From Desulfosalsimonas propionicica (GTDB taxonomy: Bacteria > Desulfobacterota > Desulfobacteria > Desulfobacterales > Desulfosalsimonadaceae): a stretch of DNA of 64,000 nucleotides. The stretch lies in assembly GCF_013761005.1 (NCBI RefSeq), contig NZ_JACDUS010000011.1, positions 1-64,000 of the forward strand, given 5' to 3'. This document shows positions 7,868 through 16,155 of this stretch, one piece after another (within the stretch, counting starts at the first letter, position 1; each line of letters begins with the position of its first letter). A program made the translations under genes and the position numbers. The notes below the pieces were generated by a model. It saw only the letters and a list, made by a program, of their open reading frames with translations. It was not told where the DNA came from and did no database searches.

Positions 7868-9222
7868 CTGATCAGGTACTCCCACAGGGGGCCGGTATGG
7901 CCCCGGGCATGGAGCCGGGAGATGATCTGCGCGCTTTTGTCCCCACCACTGCCAACAATCCAGTTAATGCGGTTTTGGGCCTTTTCCAGCACCCGGGCCT
8001 GTATCTGTTCGGCGCTGATGTGTGCAGGCGGGTAAAACACAGGTTCAAGCAGATCTGCATCTGTCTGGATCAGTCCCCGTTCCACGGCTATTCGCCGTAC
8101 CCGGGTGCCCGGATAAATGCGGATACCGGTGAAAAAAAAGCAGGCGGTTTTCTCCAGGGCTGCGGCGTTGTCCAGCGTGATTTCCAGTGTATTTTCGGAT
8201 TCGTCCGGGGCGCCCAGCAGAAAAAAATGGGCGGCATGGATTCCCGCATCCAGGGCGGCCTGGTGGGCGGCAAAAATATCTGTGCAGGTAAAGGGTTTGC
8301 GGTATTGGGACAGGATGGAATCGCAGAACGCGTCTGTGCCGAATTCTGCATGGGTCATGCCGGCTTTTGCAAGGGCGGCAAAATAGCCTGCCGGCATCCG
8401 GGCCGGTGCGATGTAGGCGCCCCAGGGAATGGTGATCTGCGCGCGCTCAAAGGCCCGGGCCACGGCCAGGCTGTGATCCGGGTCTGCATTGAAGGCCGAA
8501 TCCGTGATAAACAAAAATGCGGCCCCGGCATCCTGGAGCTGTCGGGCCTGTCTGGCCACTTCTGCGGGGTCAAACAGGCGCATGCGCCTGCCCTCGATGT
8601 CGGGATAGGTGCAGTAGATGCACTGAAAACAGCAGCCCCGCTTGGTCTGCAGGTTAAGCATCCCCCCGTGGCGCAGATAATAATCCACGTGCGGACGATC
8701 GGCCAGAAACGAGCGTTTCGTTAAGTTATCCAGGGGCCTCGGCGGCGTGAGGGCCCCGGCCGGGCTGTTTGGGCTGATCACCCCGGGCAGATCGGTTACG
8801 GGTTTGTTTTGGGAAAGCCGGTCCAGAAACGCGGCCAGGCGCTCGCCTTCGCCGGTCAGGGCGTAATCCGCCCCCAGGTGCGTCAAAATGGCCCTGGGAA
8901 ACATGTTCAGCCCGCTGCCGCCGATAATGATCGGCGCCCGGGAAATTTTGCGGATTCGGTCCACAAGTTCCCGGCTCTGCCAGAGATAGGTGCCCGGGTT
9001 GACCGCATCAGTGGTGTCCACGTTGCGGATGGAAATCCCGATGATATCCGGATCGGTTTGGACCACCCGGGCCAGAACGGTGTCTGCACCGCCGGGCTCA
9101 TTGATGTCTGCAATCCATACCTGATGGCGGTCTTTGACAGCCCCGGCCACGTAATCCAGGCCCAGGGGGTAGACCGGGTAGGGTCGGGTTTCAGTGTTGG
9201 GCGAAATCAGCAGGACCTTCAT
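7864..9222 (-). CDS. B12-binding radical SAM protein of lipid biosynthesis type
   Basis: The 452-residue protein has an N-terminal cobalamin-binding-type domain (1-135; MKVLLISPNTETRPYPVYPLGLDYVAGAV, IGGSG, LTGEGE) and a radical SAM barrel with C197-CFQ-C201-IY-C204, then a C-terminal extension. It differs clearly from the other B12 radical SAM protein of the island. It most resembles the lipid-biosynthesis B12/radical SAM proteins found beside fatty-acid-type genes in sulfate reducers and anammox bacteria (from memory). It overlaps the ketosynthase gene by 4 bp and the deacetylase by 4 bp, so it belongs to the biosynthetic operon. Possible roles are C-methylation, ring formation or desaturation of an acyl chain; substrate unknown. 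Confidence 0.87.
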   Translation of the reverse strand: MKVLLISPNTETRPYPVYPLGLDYVAGAVKDRHQVWIADINEPGGADTVLARVVQTDPDIIGISIRNVDTTDAVNPGTYLWQSRELVDRIRKISRAPIIIGGSGLNMFPRAILTHLGADYALTGEGERLAAFLDRLSQNKPVTDLPGVISPNSPAGALTPPRPLDNLTKRSFLADRPHVDYYLRHGGMLNLQTKRGCCFQCIYCTYPDIEGRRMRLFDPAEVARQARQLQDAGAAFLFITDSAFNADPDHSLAVARAFERAQITIPWGAYIAPARMPAGYFAALAKAGMTHAEFGTDAFCDSILSQYRKPFTCTDIFAAHQAALDAGIHAAHFFLLGAPDESENTLEITLDNAAALEKTACFFFTGIRIYPGTRVRRIAVERGLIQTDADLLEPVFYPPAHISAEQIQARVLEKAQNRINWIVGSGGDKSAQIISRLHARGHTGPLWEYLIR

Positions 9223-11381
9223 GTGTGAACCATTTCCACTGCCGTAACGGTTTTTCCGGCATTGATCATCAAAATTCCCCTGGAGCGCAGATCGATTTTT
9301 GTGTCTCCGGCCGGCCCGGCCGGGAGAAATCCTTTTTCCATGGACCCGGCAGCAATGCCTGCTGCTGCGGCAGAGGCCGTGGCAAACTCGCCGGTATATT
9401 TCCGGTAATCCACCATTGGCAGGTCAATGTCAATGGCTTGGCAAAAGGCGTTGATCACCTGGCGGGAAAAGTCCGCCCGGGCCGCAGGCATACCGGCAAA
9501 GATCACACCGATTCTTTCGGCCGCGGCCTTGGCCCCGCCCAGCTTTTCCACCAGGGCACTGGCGGTTTCGGCCGGATCGCCGCTGCCAAGAACCAATACC
9601 CGGCCGATGCCGATGCCGGTGTTGGCGGAGGTGAGCATCAGTCCGCCCCCGCCGTCGGCCGGGGTGGCGGCCAGGGCCGAGGACGGGTCAAACAGGCGGA
9701 CCAGCGGATCATGGGCTTCGTCTGCGCCCATGACCAGACACGGCCCCTGGTTTTTGGCCATGAGCCTTGCTGCGATCAGGGCCTGCTCAAAAGCGTCGTC
9801 CTGTCCTGTCAATGTCATGTTTGCGCCCCTGGCCCCGAGCATGAGCGCAGCCTGGCCGGCAGGGGCGTTGTGTACGGATCCGGCAAAATCCATGGGGCTG
9901 GAAAGCTGCTCCTGGTTGGCAAACAGCCGGGTGAGAAAGTCATGGGTTTCTGTGAGCGCCCCCCAGCCGGTGCCGAAAAACAGATCCGAGATCTGATTTT
10001 CCATATTTGTGCGGCAGACCGCCTGGCCGGCCATGTTAACTGCCATTCTCGAAAGCCGCTTTAACCGCCGCACCGCTTTTGGATCCAGGCCTGCAGAAAG
10101 ATCTTTGCCGGACAGCACCCCGGCGCAGGAAAGATTGTTGTAAAATGCCTGCAGACTGGCTTCTGTGTCCCCTGCGCCGGTGACGCACACGCCGGTCAAA
10201 ACGCCCATGGCATCGGGGTATTCTGTAAAATGACCCGGGTTTTTCCGGATGTCGCTCCGGATGCCGCCAATGACCAGTGCGGCATTGTTGCCCCCGAACC
10301 CGAAAGAATTGGACAGCACCGTGTTGATTTTTCTGTGCTGCGGCCGGGTCAGGGGGTGGATGTCGAGATCCGGGTCCGGGGTGCGCATGCCGGCGTTTGC
10401 GGGCAAAAAGCCGTCTGCCGCGGACCGGGCGCAGATGCCCGCTTCCATGGCCCCGGCCGCTGCAAGGCTGTGGCCGCAAGCGCCCTTGATTGAGGAGAGC
10501 GCCGGTGGGTTGTCTCCGAAAACAGCGTGCACGGCCCGGGCTTCGGCCGCGTCATTGCCGATGGTGCCGGTGCCGTGCAGATTGATGTAGTCAATGTCTT
10601 CAGAACCCAGCCCGGCATCTTTTAAGGCGGCTTTTATGGCCCGGGCCGCGCCCAGGCCTTCCGGATGCGGGGAAGTGGCGTGATGGGCGTCACAGGAAAG
10701 ACCGGCGCCCAGAATTTGGGCAACTGCATTTTTTGGGGGTGTTTGACCGCCTTTGAGCAGAACCAGGGACGCGGCCTCGGAAAGGTGCATGCCCTTTCTG
10801 TTTGCGTCAAAGGGCCGGGAGCCCTCCGGGTCGATGAGCTGAAGGGCGGCAAACCCGTGGCAGGTAAGTCGGCACAGGGCATCAGCTCCCCCGGCCAGCA
10901 CGGTTTGGGCCATGCCGCTGCAAATCATCCGGGCGGCCAGGGCAATGGCCGCAGCCCCTGAGGAGCAGGCAGTGGAGACCGTCAAAACCGGGCCGGTGCA
11001 CCCGCAGAGACCGGCCGCATGCCGGGCCACCGTGTCCAGACCGTGGTCGGCATAGGCCCGGGGGTCTGTGACCTGGTTTTTGATCAGCACCTCGGATTCC
11101 GGCATTCCGCCGGTGGTCACACCCATGACCACTGCGTCGGGAACCTCTCCCGGACATTGGTCCATGATTTGTCTGACCGCCGCATCTGTGAGCGCATGGG
11201 TCCGGCCGGCATCAATGACAGGCAAGTCCATGCTCACCTGTCCGGCCACGGGCGGGTCTGGATGGGAAAACAGGGTCAGGGGGGCGGCGCAAATCCGGTT
11301 TTCTTCCAAAGCGGCCATGGTTTGTCCGGTATCTCCCATGGGCGTGATCATTGCAATGCCGGTGATGTAAATGCCTGTCAA
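9219..11381 (-). CDS. Double ketosynthase: active KAS fused to a chain-length-factor-like half
   Basis: The 720-residue protein has two thiolase-fold halves. Residues 1-375 are a complete FabF-like ketosynthase with nucleophile Cys139 (STACSSG), His269 (HGTGT), His304 (KGACGHSLAAAGAME) and the NSFGFGGNN end motif. Residues 395-720 match the Ketoacyl-synt_2 type seen in aryl-polyene loci (SPMDFAGSVHNAPAG, NMTLTGQDDAFEQAL) and have no catalytic Cys-His-His set, so this half is probably a chain-length factor. In aryl-polyene clusters these are normally separate genes. The start is TTG at 11381, with GGACCCGGGA before it. It elongates the ACP-bound chain. Confidence 0.88.
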   Translation of the reverse strand: MTGIYITGIAMITPMGDTGQTMAALEENRICAAPLTLFSHPDPPVAGQVSMDLPVIDAGRTHALTDAAVRQIMDQCPGEVPDAVVMGVTTGGMPESEVLIKNQVTDPRAYADHGLDTVARHAAGLCGCTGPVLTVSTACSSGAAAIALAARMICSGMAQTVLAGGADALCRLTCHGFAALQLIDPEGSRPFDANRKGMHLSEAASLVLLKGGQTPPKNAVAQILGAGLSCDAHHATSPHPEGLGAARAIKAALKDAGLGSEDIDYINLHGTGTIGNDAAEARAVHAVFGDNPPALSSIKGACGHSLAAAGAMEAGICARSAADGFLPANAGMRTPDPDLDIHPLTRPQHRKINTVLSNSFGFGGNNAALVIGGIRSDIRKNPGHFTEYPDAMGVLTGVCVTGAGDTEASLQAFYNNLSCAGVLSGKDLSAGLDPKAVRRLKRLSRMAVNMAGQAVCRTNMENQISDLFFGTGWGALTETHDFLTRLFANQEQLSSPMDFAGSVHNAPAGQAALMLGARGANMTLTGQDDAFEQALIAARLMAKNQGPCLVMGADEAHDPLVRLFDPSSALAATPADGGGGLMLTSANTGIGIGRVLVLGSGDPAETASALVEKLGGAKAAAERIGVIFAGMPAARADFSRQVINAFCQAIDIDLPMVDYRKYTGEFATASAAAAGIAAGSMEKGFLPAGPAGDTKIDLRSRGILMINAGKTVTAVEMVHT

Positions 11382-11393
11382 AATCCCGGGTCC

Positions 11394-12263
11394 TTAGCGG
11401 ATAAAGGGTTCAAAATGATGCCACTGGCAGGGGTGTGCCAGTACCGCCTGCTCCAGCAGGCGGGTGTATTGCCGGGCGGCATCCGCTATCTGCCGGTCGC
11501 GCCCGGGGCCTTTTTTCCCGGCCGGCGCAATGGGCGGGTGGATGATAAAGCTGTAATGGTGCTCGCCCGTGCGAACGGCAAAAAACACGTAAATCGGTGC
11601 TTTGGTGGCCGCAGCGAGGGCAAAGGGCGCCCTGGGCAGCCGTACCGGCCGGTTGAAAAACGTGGTTTCCACATATGCCTGGATTGCGTCCCGGAACCGG
11701 TCGCCGGCCATGGACAAAATCCAGCCCTTTCGCAAATATGCCATGGCCTCGATGATTTCCATGGGCGAGCCCTGGCGGTTTTGGCCCGCAATCACCCTTA
11801 CCCCGCTTTTTCGCAGGCTTTGTTTCTGTGTGCCCTCGATTTGTTCGTTCTGTTTTTCCCCCATGACCAGAAGCAGGGGCACGCCCTGCTCTTTTAGCAG
11901 CCGGGCGGCCACCTCCCAGTTGCCCACATGGCTCATGAGCAAAATCCCGCCGGTGCCGGCTTTTATGCAGGCCTTCAGATGCTCCAGGCCTTGGGCGGTG
12001 TAGGTGATACGGTTTTTATGTTCCAGCAGGTAGCGGTCCACGTAAAGATGGGTAAAGCTGTGAAACTGCCGCCACGCACACCAGATATGATACCATGCCG
12101 GCCGGCCGGGAAAAAGGGTTCTGTAAAAGCGCACGCTAACGGCCACCCGGGGCGGGAAAAACAGAAAATAGCCGGCTGCAATGGTGCGCACGGCTGCATA
12201 AAAGACCCAAAGCCCGTATTTTTCAGAGCAGTATACCAAAATCCGATAAAACAGGCGGATCAT
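11394..12263 (-). CDS. LpxL/HtrB-like acyltransferase
   Basis: A 289-residue member of the lysophospholipid acyltransferase superfamily, LpxL branch. An N-terminal membrane helix (15-40) is followed by the catalytic motif SHVGNWE (H-x4-E) near residue 111 and the usual R-x-G-R-rich C-terminal half. Such enzymes transfer an acyl group from acyl-ACP to a hydroxyl of a membrane glycolipid. In aryl-polyene clusters an LpxL-like enzyme is thought to attach the polyene to its lipid anchor. It overlaps the MMPL gene by 4 bp. Confidence 0.87.
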   Translation of the reverse strand: MIRLFYRILVYCSEKYGLWVFYAAVRTIAAGYFLFFPPRVAVSVRFYRTLFPGRPAWYHIWCAWRQFHSFTHLYVDRYLLEHKNRITYTAQGLEHLKACIKAGTGGILLMSHVGNWEVAARLLKEQGVPLLLVMGEKQNEQIEGTQKQSLRKSGVRVIAGQNRQGSPMEIIEAMAYLRKGWILSMAGDRFRDAIQAYVETTFFNRPVRLPRAPFALAAATKAPIYVFFAVRTGEHHYSFIIHPPIAPAGKKGPGRDRQIADAARQYTRLLEQAVLAHPCQWHHFEPFIR

Positions 12264-15200
12264 CGGGTTTCACCATAACTTTGGGGTTTTCGGGCGGCAA
12301 ACCATTTTTCTTCCCGCCCCTGGCCCGAGTCCTGCACATGGCGGATTTCAAAGCCCGTAGATGTCAACAGATCCCGGATTTGGGCCTCGGTTCGGTCATG
12401 GCGCGCAATTCCCCGGATTTTTAAGCGCAGGATTTCAACCCGCCGCAGAAATGAATCTTTTGCTTCTCTGAGCACGGCCGCGCGCATGATCAGCCGGCCG
12501 CCCGGCTCCAGGCGGTCTTTTGCAGCGGCCAGGGTTTGGGCGGCGGCGTGGTCTGAAAGGTAATGGAGCATGTCGATCATCAGGGCGGTGTCTGCGGGAT
12601 GGTCCGGTGCCGGCAGGTCCGGGGCTGCAGCCTGCCATATGGTTCCCTGATCAGCCGTGATGCGGCGGGCAAACCTTACCCGTTCAGCATCCGGGTCCAT
12701 GCCGGTTATCCGGATTTTCGGGTCCATGGCCAGCAGCCACCCGGCGGTGATGCCATAGCCGCACCCGATATCCAAAACTGTTCCGGGCTTGTCCAGAAAC
12801 CCGGGCAGCTCGGTAAACATGGGATCCACCCGGCGCTTGATTGCCGCAAAAATCCGGGGAAAGACCTCGGTGTGCCGGTATATGCGGGCAAGGCGCTGTT
12901 TGTGTTCTGCAGACCCGGGCGCTGCCACACCCTGGCCCAGGACCGCGGGCTGAAACAGGAAATCCAGAATGGCCGGCAGCAGGCAGAAAGTGCCGGCCAC
13001 CACGAACAAAACCGCAGGGGCCAGAATCAGGCCCAGGCTTTTCATGAGCAGGTGTTCTCCCGTGGCCAGGGCGGCAAACCCGATAAACGTGGATGCCGCA
13101 GCCAGAAACACGGCCATGCGGATATGGGCGAAATGCGGATGGGCAGGTGTGCCGTAGCGCTGGTAAGCCCGGACGAAATAAAGGGAATAATCCAGGCCCA
13201 TGCCGAAAACCACCACCGAGAGCATCAGCCCGGGGATGTTTAACGGCTGGCCCAGCAGGTGCAGGAGGCCCAAAGTGCAGACCATGGCAAATCCCAGGGG
13301 CAGAAGCGAGACCGCTGCAAGGGTGAGATCGGCAAAAAACAGCACCAGCAGCACGGCTACGCCCGCGGCCACAACGGCAAACATCCGCACAAAGGTATCC
13401 GATAGCAGCACGCCCAGGTTTTGGGCGTAATAATTGGGGTCCAGCACGGAGATCTCCGGCCGGCCCGATGAAATCGTGTCAAAAAACCGGGCCGGGTCAT
13501 AGTTTTCTCCGGGCACAAGGGAGGCAAACAGGATGCGGCCGTCTCCGGTCTTTTCAGAATAAATGCTTAGAAAATCAAAAAAACGTTCATCAAAGCGCAT
13601 CTGCCCGGAATCGCAGTCCGTGGTTTGGCTTTCATAAACCTCGGCAAAATTCTCCGGGTTTATCCCCAGGGCCGCGGCCTGATCCATGATGCGGGAAACC
13701 ACTTGCTTTTGTCCGGCATCCTGCCAGAATTGCCGCCATGCTTCCAGGTTGGTGCGGCAGCGCTTTGGGCCGGGAAACAGCATGGAGGGCAAAAATGCCT
13801 CTGAAATGCGGTTTTCAGCCATCTGGTCTTCGATTTCGGCGGCAAGCCGGTCGCTTGTCTGCTGGAGCTTTTTTTTGTTTTCCGCCCGGGCCATGACATG
13901 AACCCGGTCAAACATTTGGTTTCCCCAAGTGTCTGCGATCTTTTGTTCTGCGGCAAGGGTGTCTTTGCTCACGGTATTGATGGCGGAAATATCCACGCAG
14001 AAATCCGGCCGGGCAAAAAAGGCCAAAACTCCGGCCGCCAGAACGGCCAAAACCAGCTTGGGTTTTTTTCCGGACAGCACCGCATGGTCCACTGCGGTTT
14101 GCAGCAGCAGCCGGTGCTTGCGGCGGGCGCCTTTAAGCCCGGGCATCAGCAGGGGAAATCCGGTATGCACGAACAAAAAGGAAAACAAAATGCCCAAAGC
14201 GGCAAACTGCCCGATTTCCGCCAGTATGGGAAATCCGCTGAAAACCAGCAGGAAAAAGGCCCCCGCCGAGGTCAGCGCCGCTGCAAGGGCTACTGCCCAT
14301 ACCTCCCTGGAGGCGTGTTTGCCGGTTGTTTCATGTGGGCGGTCTGCAAACAGCAGATAGGAAATGCCGTGGTCAACTGTAATGGCCATGATGGCCCCGC
14401 CGAAACCCAGGGCCATGATGGTGATGGATTCGTGCCACAGGGCGTAAAACATCAGTGCGGCCAGGGTGCCGAACACCGCGGGCACAAATGCCAGAAGCCC
14501 GATTACGGGTCTGGGAAAGGCCATTATGAGCAGCACGGCAATGCCCAGGGCCGAAAGAAAAACAGCCTGCCTGGCGTCGTTTTTGGCCGCGGTTTCATTG
14601 TCGATCACCGCCCGGTAAGCGCCGGCTGCGGTCAGTGTCAGGTCCGCGCCCCGGGTGTCAACGTCCCGGGAAAGCGCCTGCCGGGCCTGGCTGATGGCCG
14701 TTGCGATTTCTTTGGCGGCTTCAGATCCGGTTGCGGCCCGGCCGGGATCGGCAATAATTAAGACATGGCCCAGGTCCCTGGAAAATAGCCGGCCCTTGTG
14801 AAATTCGATGTTTTTTGCCGGCATCAGGGCCCGGGTTTTTTCCAGGACCACGTCGCGCAGGCCAGCGGGATCAGCCAGGATGGCCCGGGCCCGGCCGGTG
14901 CTTTCCATGGTGTATAACCGGGACAGGTTTTGCCTGACCCGTTTTTCCAGCACCCCTTTTTCCAGCAAAGGGGCCGCCTTTTTTTCCAGGTCCCGGTCAG
15001 TGAGCAGGGCCGGCAGGTGTTGTGCCGCATAAAGATCCAGGGCGGAAAAAATCTGCCCGGCGTCTTTGAAACCCACGGCATCAAACAGCCCGGTGGCCTC
15101 CAGATACGCTTCCAGCCGGCCGGCAGCTGCAGAAAGCACCTCCGGGTCTGCGGGTTCAAGGCCCAGGTCGATCAATACCCGGTTCTGGTAGGGGTGGTTT

Positions 15201-15379
15201 AAAATGACTTCATGGCCGTCTGCCATGACCGGGTTGCCAGCGGGCAGGGAATGCAGGATGTTGGTTTCAATGCGGAGATCTGAGGCAAAAAATGCGAAAA
15301 GGGCCATTGCCGAAGCCAAGGCAAGGAGAAAAACACCCCGGAGCAGTGTTGATTTTTTTGTCAGCCCCGCTTGTGTCAA
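12260..15379 (-). CDS. MMPL/RND-type lipid exporter fused to a SAM methyltransferase
   Basis: The 1039-residue protein is fused. Residues 1-850 form an RND/MMPL exporter with one N-terminal helix, a periplasmic domain, a five-helix bundle (about 265-420), a second periplasmic domain and a second helix bundle (about 660-830), like the exporter of aryl-polyene loci. The C-terminal 170 residues are a class I methyltransferase with the SAM motif VLDIGCGYG at 868-876 and an EPGG loop near 958. The exporter would move the lipid product to the periplasm; the methyltransferase would act on the cytoplasmic face. TTG start at 15379 overlaps the glycosyltransferase stop (TTGA). Confidence 0.88.
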   Translation of the reverse strand: MTQAGLTKKSTLLRGVFLLALASAMALFAFFASDLRIETNILHSLPAGNPVMADGHEVILNHPYQNRVLIDLGLEPADPEVLSAAAGRLEAYLEATGLFDAVGFKDAGQIFSALDLYAAQHLPALLTDRDLEKKAAPLLEKGVLEKRVRQNLSRLYTMESTGRARAILADPAGLRDVVLEKTRALMPAKNIEFHKGRLFSRDLGHVLIIADPGRAATGSEAAKEIATAISQARQALSRDVDTRGADLTLTAAGAYRAVIDNETAAKNDARQAVFLSALGIAVLLIMAFPRPVIGLLAFVPAVFGTLAALMFYALWHESITIMALGFGGAIMAITVDHGISYLLFADRPHETTGKHASREVWAVALAAALTSAGAFFLLVFSGFPILAEIGQFAALGILFSFLFVHTGFPLLMPGLKGARRKHRLLLQTAVDHAVLSGKKPKLVLAVLAAGVLAFFARPDFCVDISAINTVSKDTLAAEQKIADTWGNQMFDRVHVMARAENKKKLQQTSDRLAAEIEDQMAENRISEAFLPSMLFPGPKRCRTNLEAWRQFWQDAGQKQVVSRIMDQAAALGINPENFAEVYESQTTDCDSGQMRFDERFFDFLSIYSEKTGDGRILFASLVPGENYDPARFFDTISSGRPEISVLDPNYYAQNLGVLLSDTFVRMFAVVAAGVAVLLVLFFADLTLAAVSLLPLGFAMVCTLGLLHLLGQPLNIPGLMLSVVVFGMGLDYSLYFVRAYQRYGTPAHPHFAHIRMAVFLAAASTFIGFAALATGEHLLMKSLGLILAPAVLFVVAGTFCLLPAILDFLFQPAVLGQGVAAPGSAEHKQRLARIYRHTEVFPRIFAAIKRRVDPMFTELPGFLDKPGTVLDIGCGYGITAGWLLAMDPKIRITGMDPDAERVRFARRITADQGTIWQAAAPDLPAPDHPADTALMIDMLHYLSDHAAAQTLAAAKDRLEPGGRLIMRAAVLREAKDSFLRRVEILRLKIRGIARHDRTEAQIRDLLTSTGFEIRHVQDSGQGREEKWFAARKPQSYGETR

Positions 15380-16155
15380 TTTAGACCTTCCTTTGCGGAC
15401 TTTCGCAGAAAATCCGCAAACCGTCGTGCCATTAGCCGGGTGAAAATTTTTGCGTTTCGAAGAAAGTCCAGTCCGGGGCGGAAATGGGAGATGCGCTGGT
15501 CAGCCGGCAGATAATGGACGCGAACCGGCACTTCAATTATGGCAACATCCTGGCAGCGGGCCCGCACCAGGATTTCCACCTCAAAGTCAAACCGGGTGCA
15601 CACCGCCCCCCAGTGCAGGACCCCGGGCAGGGGATAGGCCCGGAATCCGCTCTGGGAATCGGACAGTTTGGGCCCGCCGCACACCCAAACCCAGAAGTTG
15701 GAAAACCGGCGGCCCATCCGGGAGCCGTATCGGATATGGGATTGCTCCATTCCCGTGCGGCAGCCAACGATCAGGGCGCGGCCGGAATCAGCCGCAGCCG
15801 CCATCAGGGCCGGGGCGTCGGCCGGATCATGCTGGCCGTCAGCGTCTATGGTCACGGCATAGTCGGCCAGTTGCGCCGCCGCTGCCAGACCGGTTTGCAT
15901 GGCCGCCCCTTTGCCGGCATTGCGGGCATGGGTGATCACACAGATATCCGCAATCTGCCCGAGCCGGGCGGCGGTGTCATCTGTTGATCCGTCGTTGACC
16001 ACGATAATATCTGCATCAAGCCCTTTGGCCCGGGATATGACCGCTTCTACGGAAGTGCCGTGATTGTAGACCGGGATCACGATGGCAAACCGGTGCTTTT
16101 GCGGCCCATTGTGCGCCGGGTCGGTTTTGGGGCCGGGTTTAGGATTCATGGACAT
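15376..16155 (-). CDS. Family 2 glycosyltransferase (dolichyl-phosphate-mannose-synthase-like)
   Basis: A 259-residue cytoplasmic protein with a GT-A fold: IVIPVYNHG near 25-33, VVNDGSTDDT (73-82), ARNAGKGAAMQTG and the metal-binding DADGQHD. No C-terminal membrane helices are seen. This branch transfers a sugar from a nucleotide or lipid donor to a lipid acceptor. Aryl-polyene clusters contain a comparable GT2, alone or fused to an acyltransferase. The start overlaps the end of the DAK2-DegV gene by 17 bp. Confidence 0.87.
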   Translation of the reverse strand: MSMNPKPGPKTDPAHNGPQKHRFAIVIPVYNHGTSVEAVISRAKGLDADIIVVNDGSTDDTAARLGQIADICVITHARNAGKGAAMQTGLAAAAQLADYAVTIDADGQHDPADAPALMAAAADSGRALIVGCRTGMEQSHIRYGSRMGRRFSNFWVWVCGGPKLSDSQSGFRAYPLPGVLHWGAVCTRFDFEVEILVRARCQDVAIIEVPVRVHYLPADQRISHFRPGLDFLRNAKIFTRLMARRFADFLRKSAKEGLN

